From positions 1 to 20,625 of the IMG/VR virus record IMGVR_UViG_3300049846_000917: a stretch of DNA of 20,625 nt; one strand, 5' to 3'. Every line of letters starts with the position of its first letter. Positions within the stretch are counted from its first letter, which is position 1. Shown here piece by piece: positions 14,589 through 20,162 of the stretch. The position numbers and the translations under genes were made by a program. The notes beneath the pieces are model-generated. The model made no database searches and had not been told where the DNA came from. It saw nothing but the letters and a program-made list of their open reading frames with translations. The DNA comes from a virus.

Positions 14589-16654
14589 GTGACAAACTAA
14601 TCGGATTCGCATCGCAAGAAGATGCGAATCGCGTATTCCGCGGTATTCGCACTATCGAGCAGATGACTCAATCGGATGACGCCCCGTTCTACTTTGACGG
14701 TGTAAATACTGCTCCGAAAGTCATTGTTCGTGTTTTGCCGAAATACTCTGGGGCCGGTTCGACGGAATCGCCGATGTTCGGCCCAAACGAAAGAACGTGT
14801 TTGGTTGAATTGCTGTTCACGGTGTACAACTCTTCCGTTGGGCTACAGTACGTCGCAGCGATCACCAATGAAGTCCCGAATCAAATGCTCGGGGTAGTCG
14901 CCGGGACTAAAACAACGGCCGAACTTAAAGTCGGCGACGTTGTTGAGGGATACATGCAAGGGGCAGACGAACGGGAGATTCCGATTGTTCTTCTGTTCCC
15001 GCCTAAACGGTGGTTCCCGAAGCGCCCGACTACGGGGTGTACGTTGGTGTGGTACACTGCGTACCAACATCTTAATGACAGCGTACTGGTCACAAAGGGA
15101 CAGATTCTTTCTCCCGGTGATCAAATCGGCACTCTTTGCGTGTACGAAGAATCTGGAGCCCACTCGCACTTTTCGTTGGGTGACGGCTCAGACATGTCGT
15201 TCAATCTAGATACGATGAGCGTAGTCGGTCAGACAATCGACTTGAGTGGGATGCTCCCGGCGCTGCCGACTTCCGGGACTCGCGCCCCTGATACTGCCCC
15301 GCTGTACGATCCTCCGTACTTTGCTGACGAACTTGCGATCATAGCGTCTTATTTCGGGTTTTGGTTGCCCAGCACAGTTGGCGTTCAACAAGTGTTCGGA
15401 TCACCCGCTCACACTGGTGGAGAATACTACGCTGTCGATATAGCCCCAATCGATACTAGCGATCCGCAATCGTACGCCGGTACTCCAGTTTACGTCGCGG
15501 TCAACCCTGCGGCGTCAGATTTATCGCGTCTCGAAAGTCGCGTGATAGACATCCACAAGATCAATGACTCTGTGCATACGTGCGTGATCGTAAAGCACAC
15601 GTACTGCATTCCGTCTGAGACAGCGCCTTACTTGCCCCCGTATATCGGAAATACAGCGTACGAGCCTACAGGGGCTACGCCTGAGTTGGAAATCCTCACT
15701 GACGTTCAGGTGCATAACCCGTACTTGAAATACATCGATCCAGAACTCGGAGCACCGGAAGGCACGCTTCCGACTATAGTGTTTGAAGGGGTAAAGGTAG
15801 AAACGGGCATCGCAGAACTTTCTGGGACAATCCCGGATTTAGTTCGTCGGTTTATTTTTGTCAATATGAGCGTGAAAGGTCCGAGTGAAGGGGATGCTCT
15901 TGCAGGGGAACCGAAAACCGTAACAGTGAAACCGCTTCTACCTCCGGCTTACCCCATTGAGTTGACGGTTGTTACGGATGTGTGTGCTATACTGGAACGC
16001 GACGGGGATGGGGTAATCACCGGGGTGAAGTTGAAGCGAACCTTCCAGGATATAACCTTTATCTCCAACTCGCCCACCCTCAGCGAGCCGTATGAGGAGT
16101 GCATCGATGTATGTACTGACTGCACGGACTGCCTTGCTACTTGTCCGGATTGCTCTAGTGGTGTGGGGTTCCCGACGCTTTCTTTGGCGAATAGCGGGAC
16201 AACGCTGATCGAGACTTCGGCATCGCCGATCCCCGACAGCGGCAGATACAACTTCCGATCTGTGCGACGAATGTGCATGGCGCAAGGTGCAACGTACGAT
16301 ATTTCGTTGACCGATTTTACTTTCCTTGGTGCGGGCACTTCCACTCCGGGAGTTGGGCGCCTTGCTCAGATTCGATCCTACGTGATCTACTCCAACACTT
16401 GCTTGGATACGTTTGATTACTCGACTGCGTATGAGAGTGCTGTGTCAGAGAATTTCCAATCTGATATTAGAAACGGCAGCAATGAGCCTGTTCCTTCGGT
16501 TCCGATAAACCTATCTACTCCGGTTGTAGTAGAAGGCGTGACTCGCCCCGATTGCACGCTTGCTTTTTTGGTTGTTGATTGCACTTGGGATTCGGATGGG
16601 GATGGGTCTGATCCGGCGTTTATGAGTTTCAACGCTACTGTGACATTGGTGTGA
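14585..16654 (+). CDS. Tail-tip protein with M23-like peptidase halves in swapped order
   Basis: A 689-residue protein, start overlapping the previous stop. Residues 155-200 resemble the C-terminal half of M23/LytM peptidases: a TAYQHL strand (His162), TKGQILSPGDQIG, then GAHSHFSLGDG with His193 and His195. Residues 270-340 resemble the N-terminal half: AHTGGEYYAVDIAP (His276, Glu280, Asp285), then GTPVYVAV and a VIVKHTY strand with His337. In ordinary M23 enzymes the order is the reverse, so this looks circularly permuted or degenerate. Residues 506-523 hold six Cys in the pattern CX3CX2CX2CX3CX2C. The last 160 residues are Thr/Ser/Pro-rich and beta, perhaps a receptor-contact region. The likely role is a tail-tip protein that opens the cell wall at infection. 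Confidence 0.72.
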   Translation: MSDKLIGFASQEDANRVFRGIRTIEQMTQSDDAPFYFDGVNTAPKVIVRVLPKYSGAGSTESPMFGPNERTCLVELLFTVYNSSVGLQYVAAITNEVPNQMLGVVAGTKTTAELKVGDVVEGYMQGADEREIPIVLLFPPKRWFPKRPTTGCTLVWYTAYQHLNDSVLVTKGQILSPGDQIGTLCVYEESGAHSHFSLGDGSDMSFNLDTMSVVGQTIDLSGMLPALPTSGTRAPDTAPLYDPPYFADELAIIASYFGFWLPSTVGVQQVFGSPAHTGGEYYAVDIAPIDTSDPQSYAGTPVYVAVNPAASDLSRLESRVIDIHKINDSVHTCVIVKHTYCIPSETAPYLPPYIGNTAYEPTGATPELEILTDVQVHNPYLKYIDPELGAPEGTLPTIVFEGVKVETGIAELSGTIPDLVRRFIFVNMSVKGPSEGDALAGEPKTVTVKPLLPPAYPIELTVVTDVCAILERDGDGVITGVKLKRTFQDITFISNSPTLSEPYEECIDVCTDCTDCLATCPDCSSGVGFPTLSLANSGTTLIETSASPIPDSGRYNFRSVRRMCMAQGATYDISLTDFTFLGAGTSTPGVGRLAQIRSYVIYSNTCLDTFDYSTAYESAVSENFQSDIRNGSNEPVPSVPINLSTPVVVEGVTRPDCTLAFLVVDCTWDSDGDGSDPAFMSFNATVTLV
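14604..14630 (+). repeat. Perfect 10-bp hairpin at the 5' end of the tail-tip gene
   Basis: gattcgcatc (14604-14613) pairs perfectly with 14621-14630 around a 7-base gcaagaa loop, 19 bases inside the gene. No T-run follows. It could slow translation or protect the mRNA; no more can be said. Confidence 0.6.
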
Positions 16655-16655
16655 T

Positions 16656-16877
16656 ATGGCATATCGAGTAAGAATCCCTCAGCCTAAAAAGCTAGGGGAA
16701 TGCGCCGATTTGGGCGCTCGGGTAGAATATGCTTTCGGGTGCGCTTTGAAGTGTAAGCATCAGTGCCTATACTTCAAAGCCCCCATCGCAATACCAGCTT
16801 CTACGTGCCAAACGTGTGAGCAACATTCTGAAAGAAGAAAGACATGCGAAAATCTACCAAAAAGATCGCTACTGTAG
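16656..16877 (+). CDS. Small cysteine-rich protein
   Basis: A 73-residue protein starting one base after the tail-tip stop, with no clear ribosome binding site, so coupling to upstream translation would be needed. It has seven cysteines: C16, a CX3CX3C run at 29-37, CX2C at 51-54, and C64, which suits zinc binding. There is no signal peptide. It follows the tail-tip gene, which has its own Cys cluster, so a shared metal or chaperone role is possible. A strong hairpin (16743-16780) lies within it and its end overlaps the next gene by 34 bases, so a non-coding explanation remains open. Confidence 0.5.
   Translation: MAYRVRIPQPKKLGECADLGARVEYAFGCALKCKHQCLYFKAPIAIPASTCQTCEQHSERRKTCENLPKRSLL
16743..16780 (+). 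repeat. Stem-loop of 10-13 bp inside the Cys-rich gene
   Basis: gctttgaagt (16743-16752) pairs perfectly with 16771-16780. Three more inner pairs, one of them G-T, extend the stem to 13 bp around a 12-base loop. It lies 64 bases upstream of the next gene's start. The T-run usual for a terminator is absent. Confidence 0.6.
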
Positions 16878-17053
16878 TCCTGATGACGCTGAGCCTCGCC
16901 GCCGTTACTCTGATTGCAGGAGTAACGGTGAGCGAAGCGGCATTCGATCGGTATTATTCAACAAACACTGTTGTCGGTCGAAATGACACGATGCACAAAA
17001 TGATTTCAGCTTTGAGCAAGAAGACTTACCTGCTTTGGACGCTTACTGACTAA
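16844..17053 (+). CDS. Small exported or membrane-anchored protein
   Basis: A 69-residue protein with an AGAAGAAAG ribosome binding site before ATG 16844. Residues 1-7 are basic, about 9-30 are hydrophobic, and VSEAA at 29-33 is a good signal peptidase site. This would release a 37-residue mature peptide rich in Lys, Ser and Tyr. If uncleaved it would be a one-helix membrane protein, and a holin-like or spanin-like role would be possible. It is the last + strand gene. Its TAA overlaps the stop codon of the opposing gene, with no terminator between them. Confidence 0.6.
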   Translation: MRKSTKKIATVVLMTLSLAAVTLIAGVTVSEAAFDRYYSTNTVVGRNDTMHKMISALSKKTYLLWTLTD

Positions 17054-17496
17054 TCGATCACTTCGGTCACTATCTTTAATATCGGCATTTCAAAAATCAG
17101 TTTAAGGAACTCGTCTTTAAGGCCGAGTTCCTTAGCTGTCGCAAGTAGCGTTTCCGTTTTAGCAAAAGATATGTCAGATGCGACCGTGTGCTTATCCCTG
17201 TCTTTACGATGAGCTTTTTCGACGCTCCACCTTGGGGAGTAAATGTACCTAGCTAGGAACAGCCCCATGACCAAATCACGCTTATCATCTGGTAAGTCAG
17301 GAAGAATTTCCTTTACGACCAGTGCGATGTTCTCGGGGCTATACCGTTCCATTCGCTCTATTTTGGTAGAATTGAGATAGAGCGTCTGCGCCTCTTTCTT
17401 TTTTCTCCTGATCTTTTTGGTCTCGCGTATCCTCGCTTTTAGCTCGTTCCCGGCTTTGATTCTTTTATCGGTTATTGTTGGGTCGTTTTCTTCCAT
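17050..17496 (-). CDS. Unknown protein, last gene of the recombination operon
   Basis: A 148-residue protein. ATG 17496 is preferred over GTG 17499, as GGAGG at 17508-17504 then has a 7-base spacing. The N-terminal 45 residues are very basic (ETKKIRRKKKE), suitable for nucleic acid contact or disorder. The rest is helical, with DLPDDKRDLVMGLFLARYIY at about 86 onward and a hydrophobic C-terminal helix. No family is recognised. It lies 16 bases downstream of the Rad50-type ATPase lobe and is probably co-translated, so a role in the same recombination complex is possible. Confidence 0.6.
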   Translation of the reverse strand: MEENDPTITDKRIKAGNELKARIRETKKIRRKKKEAQTLYLNSTKIERMERYSPENIALVVKEILPDLPDDKRDLVMGLFLARYIYSPRWSVEKAHRKDRDKHTVASDISFAKTETLLATAKELGLKDEFLKLIFEMPILKIVTEVID

Positions 17497-17512
17497 CACT
17501 ATGCCTCCGTGC

Positions 17513-18115
17513 TTAGAATTGAATGATTTTACCGATTCTAAGTTTCTGATTGTGCGTCACGATGACGAACTGGATGTTTAGTAGCTCCGACATTTCTAAA
17601 ACCATTTCTTGCACTGAATCCATCAAGTCCTCACTGACGCACCGGAAAGGCTCATCGAGGATGAGCAAGCGCCTTCTAGCAGGCCGGGATAGGATCAGCG
17701 AAGTCGCCCGCAGTGCGAACGAAGTTACATCCAGCAACCCCCCGCCACTCGTTTCGCTTACATCCATTTTTACTCCGTTCTTGACGAAGTAGGGCGTCGC
17801 CACCGTCTTCCCCCGCATCTTCTTGAATTCAAGGATGAATTCGTAACCGTCGCCCCACACAGCTTGCAGGCACCTTGTAACAGATTCCGCAATCTGAGTG
17901 TGTGCCCTACGCTGTACTGCTTCGGAAACTGTCTGAATGATGCTCTGGGCGGTTTCAATTCGGTGTTTCTTCCGCTTCGCTTTCCTTAGCATCTTCCGCT
18001 CGCGCCTAAGGGAAAGTCTTACCGACTTGTACTGCGAGAGCAATTCATCAATCTTTTTTCGGAAGATCAAGAATTTTTCCCCACTTCTTTTCATACTTTG
18101 CTTTGAGTCGTCCAT
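17513..18115 (-). CDS. Rad50/SbcC-like ATPase, C-terminal lobe only
   Basis: A 200-residue protein. The frame extends upstream to 18139, but ATG 18115 is preferred for its GGGGAG 7 bases before. Residues about 15-75 are a basic coiled coil. Residues 85-118 form a beta region. Then come the ABC signature SGGG at 123-126 within ETSGGGLLDVTSFALR, Walker B LLILDEPF at 150-157 and the His switch VTHN at 186-189. There is no Walker A, so the protein cannot bind ATP alone and must pair with an N-terminal lobe. A candidate for that lobe is the partial gene at the right edge. The sequence FRCVSEDLMD replaces the usual D-loop region, similar to gp46-like phage ATPases. Function: the ATPase of a Mre11-Rad50-type complex in end resection and recombination. 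Confidence 0.85.
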   Translation of the reverse strand: MDDSKQSMKRSGEKFLIFRKKIDELLSQYKSVRLSLRRERKMLRKAKRKKHRIETAQSIIQTVSEAVQRRAHTQIAESVTRCLQAVWGDGYEFILEFKKMRGKTVATPYFVKNGVKMDVSETSGGGLLDVTSFALRATSLILSRPARRRLLILDEPFRCVSEDLMDSVQEMVLEMSELLNIQFVIVTHNQKLRIGKIIQF

Positions 18116-18308
18116 AAGTTCTCCCCGCACGAAGTTCACGTTTTTTCAACCGATTGAGAAGTTTCTTTGCGGCGGCAATATCGTCTGTGCCGTAGGCCGA
18201 CTTGAGTTGTTTTTTCAGTTGGAGCAGTTCGCCCTTCAACTGTTCGTACTCTGCCTTGGCTTTTTCCGTACGACGGAGCAGATCGGGGTAGTTATCCATA
18301 GCGATCAT
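18048..18308 (-). CDS. Small coiled-coil protein between nuclease and ATPase lobe
   Basis: An 86-residue protein, start ATG 18308, which shares one base with the upstream TGA (GGGAAGG lies 3-5 bases before); GTG 18311 and ATG 18299 are alternatives. Residues about 10-45 and 50-75 are heptad-like, rich in Lys, Glu, Leu and Ala, with a YGTDD turn between, so it probably folds as a helical hairpin. The family is not recognised, but its composition is like the coiled-coil arm of Rad50. It overlaps the next gene (the ATPase lobe) by 68 bases. It could be a detached part of the Rad50 coiled coil, or a clamp subunit. Confidence 0.6.
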   Translation of the reverse strand: MIAMDNYPDLLRRTEKAKAEYEQLKGELLQLKKQLKSAYGTDDIAAAKKLLNRLKKRELRAGRTYGRLKAKYEKKWGKILDLPKKD

Positions 18309-18631
18309 CACGCCTTCCCGTTGAGTTTGAGGATTTTGTGAACCATCTTTTCGGGGGCATAAGCCTTAACGAATAGTTGGTTGTCAAATCGAAGCGCCCG
18401 CCGCATTCGATAGTTATTGTGCATCTTCTCGGCGAGTTTTTTCAGCTTCGCCTTACCCCGCGATTCGGAGATAACTTTTTTCGTAAGGGTGTGGGTGAGC
18501 ATCCAGCACGGCCCAAGGCCCGTCCACTTCGCTATGTACAAGTTGGCTTTCTTGCACACGATTCCTTTAGCGTCGATTGTCGAGCCGTTATCGAGAAGAA
18601 TCACCAAATCCTTGCTTTTCTTCCATTTCAT
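18308..18631 (-). CDS. Unknown 107-residue protein in the recombination operon
   Basis: ATG 18631 overlaps the upstream TGA by an ATGA junction, with GGAGG shortly before it. The N-terminal part is beta-like (DLVILLDNGSTIDAKGIV). It is followed by a WTGLGPCWMLTHTLTKK segment and a basic helix (KAKLKKLAEKMHNN), then strands and a helical end. No catalytic motif is seen. The tight overlap with the SbcD-like gene and with the coiled-coil gene suggests co-expression with the Mre11-Rad50-like complex. I do not recognise it. Confidence 0.6.
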   Translation of the reverse strand: MKWKKSKDLVILLDNGSTIDAKGIVCKKANLYIAKWTGLGPCWMLTHTLTKKVISESRGKAKLKKLAEKMHNNYRMRRALRFDNQLFVKAYAPEKMVHKILKLNGKA

Positions 18632-19626
18632 TCCCGTCCCTCCAGAGCGGATTGAACTTCCTCACGCAAGTCGGGGTCGGCCCCGATGGACTCCAGTTGG
18701 GCGAGGCACATCGTTTTGAAGTCCTCACACTTTCCCACCATTTCCCCCAGCTTGGCGATAGTCTCGGACATACTCGACTTCGCCTTGTCTTTCTTGACCG
18801 ATTTTACCCACGTGTCTTCCGAAATGTCGAGGTATGCCCGTCGAACCGTCTTATTCGAGTAGACGATGCCGACGCTGGGGCGGTGCCTCTCTTCCTCGTC
18901 GCGGCGACGGGTGAACGCCCCGCAGTTGTAGACGAACACGCCGTCGTGCTTCCCCTCAAACGGACTGTGATTGTCGCCGAAGATCGCAATGTCGAAATTC
19001 CGGGTTGCGTACTTCTCCGCCTGTGCTTTCCAGTATTTGTCTTGCGGGGCGCCGGGGAATGTATGCCCGTCTTTCCAGCAGTAGTCGTGAACCACTGCAA
19101 TTCGGATCGTTTCTTCGTCCTTGTCGCCCCACGCCGTAGGCAATTCAGCACCCCAATCGAATCCGTAGATTTCGAGTCGATGATCCCGTGTGGCTTTGTC
19201 TATGGGGCTTACCGAACTTAACTGCACCAAATGGTCGAGAGTGTGGATAGTCGCATACGGCGACTGATCGATCAATCCAATGTTGTGGTAGGGCATTTCG
19301 TGCTGACCTGCCACCGTATAGAACTTCTCCGCATCGCGTCTGCGTAGCCACTCCATGAAAGCGTTCGTCAGGCGATGCGGCCCGCGCCAGGTGTCGAAAA
19401 TGTCACCGGCAATCAGAATCGGAATGCTCTCGCACGATACGTTGTCGTGCGACAGTTTCTTCCGAATGTGTATCACTTGGGCCAGGTAGCTCAGTTGCGC
19501 CTTGATCCAGTCAGTCTCCGTCTCGCGGCGGGGCGGGGGCTTGTCTGACAAGTGAACGTCCGATAGGCAGATGGCTACCGGGTATGTGTGTTTCGTCGGT
19601 GCTTTGGGGAGTTCGATTTGCCACAT
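18628..19626 (-). CDS. SbcD/Mre11-like metallophosphoesterase nuclease
   Basis: A 332-residue protein with AAAGGAGA 8 bases before ATG 19626. The calcineurin-type phosphoesterase motifs appear in order: SDVH at 22-25, GDIFD at 74-78, GQHE at 107-110, VVHDY at 178-182, and FGDNH at 216-220. The two metals of the family are held by Asp, His and Asn from these motifs. Two differ from the standard: GQHE replaces GNHD/E, with Gln for the metal-binding Asn, and GDNH replaces GHxH. The 100 C-terminal residues are charged and helical and probably hold the Rad50-binding region. Expected function: DNA end processing with the Rad50-like subunits encoded on either side. Confidence 0.88.
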   Translation of the reverse strand: MWQIELPKAPTKHTYPVAICLSDVHLSDKPPPRRETETDWIKAQLSYLAQVIHIRKKLSHDNVSCESIPILIAGDIFDTWRGPHRLTNAFMEWLRRRDAEKFYTVAGQHEMPYHNIGLIDQSPYATIHTLDHLVQLSSVSPIDKATRDHRLEIYGFDWGAELPTAWGDKDEETIRIAVVHDYCWKDGHTFPGAPQDKYWKAQAEKYATRNFDIAIFGDNHSPFEGKHDGVFVYNCGAFTRRRDEEERHRPSVGIVYSNKTVRRAYLDISEDTWVKSVKKDKAKSSMSETIAKLGEMVGKCEDFKTMCLAQLESIGADPDLREEVQSALEGRE

Positions 19627-20162
19627 GCTGAGTCTCCTTTAGATTGTAAATGTTTCCATGTTTTGCCGACTACAGCTAACCTAATAGTAACCGGCGAACA
19701 TTTGAATACGGCGCCGAGATAAACCCAAGTTTTGTTAAATCGAGTGCGGAGTCTTTTAGCGTACCGAACTATTTGATCCGTTAAAACTGCTTGTTTGTGT
19801 TTTTCTCCTATCGGTCGTGTTTCGTATTTCAGCTTATCTTTTTCATTTCGAACGTGCGTGCTCCATGAAAGGTTTTTCAATCTATTATCGGATCTTATGT
19901 TGTTCGCATGTCGTGCTTCTTTCCCCGGAGGTCTTGGTCCGACAAATGCTTCCAGCACAAGTTTGTGACCAGTGACTAGGCACTGTTTACCGTCATCCCG
20001 CTTCATACAGTAAATTGCATAACCGTCTTTGTTGACTGACCCCTTATTGATACGCCAAGAATTAGATAAATGGTTATTATTGTACCGGGAGTACAGCGTC
20101 CCGTTTATGTGAATCCTGTAGTTTCTAAAATTGCGAATTTTACGGATGTTTCTTTTTAGCAT
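19575..20162 (-). CDS. HNH homing endonuclease with C-terminal HTH
   Basis: A 195-residue protein with a strong TAGGAGG site before ATG 20162. The HNH domain spans about residues 46-110: a GHKLVLEAF segment with His66, then ARHANNIRSDNRLKNLSW with His85, Asn93 and Asn97. Residues about 119-172 (GEKHKQAVLTDQIV to GKTWKHL) look like the helix-turn-helix found at the C-terminus of I-HmuI-type free-standing endonucleases. It overlaps the zinc-hook gene by 23 bases and the nuclease gene by 52 bases, and is more AT-rich than both. No intron is apparent. It probably nicks or cuts a nearby intergenic target in related phages lacking it and is a selfish insertion. Confidence 0.88.
   Translation of the reverse strand: MLKRNIRKIRNFRNYRIHINGTLYSRYNNNHLSNSWRINKGSVNKDGYAIYCMKRDDGKQCLVTGHKLVLEAFVGPRPPGKEARHANNIRSDNRLKNLSWSTHVRNEKDKLKYETRPIGEKHKQAVLTDQIVRYAKRLRTRFNKTWVYLGAVFKCSPVTIRLAVVGKTWKHLQSKGDSACGKSNSPKHRRNTHTR

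Noticed and set aside
19575-20162. Group I intron housing the HNH gene
   Set aside because: The neighbouring genes end and start as independent frames that overlap the HNH gene, so no exon continuation across it is visible.
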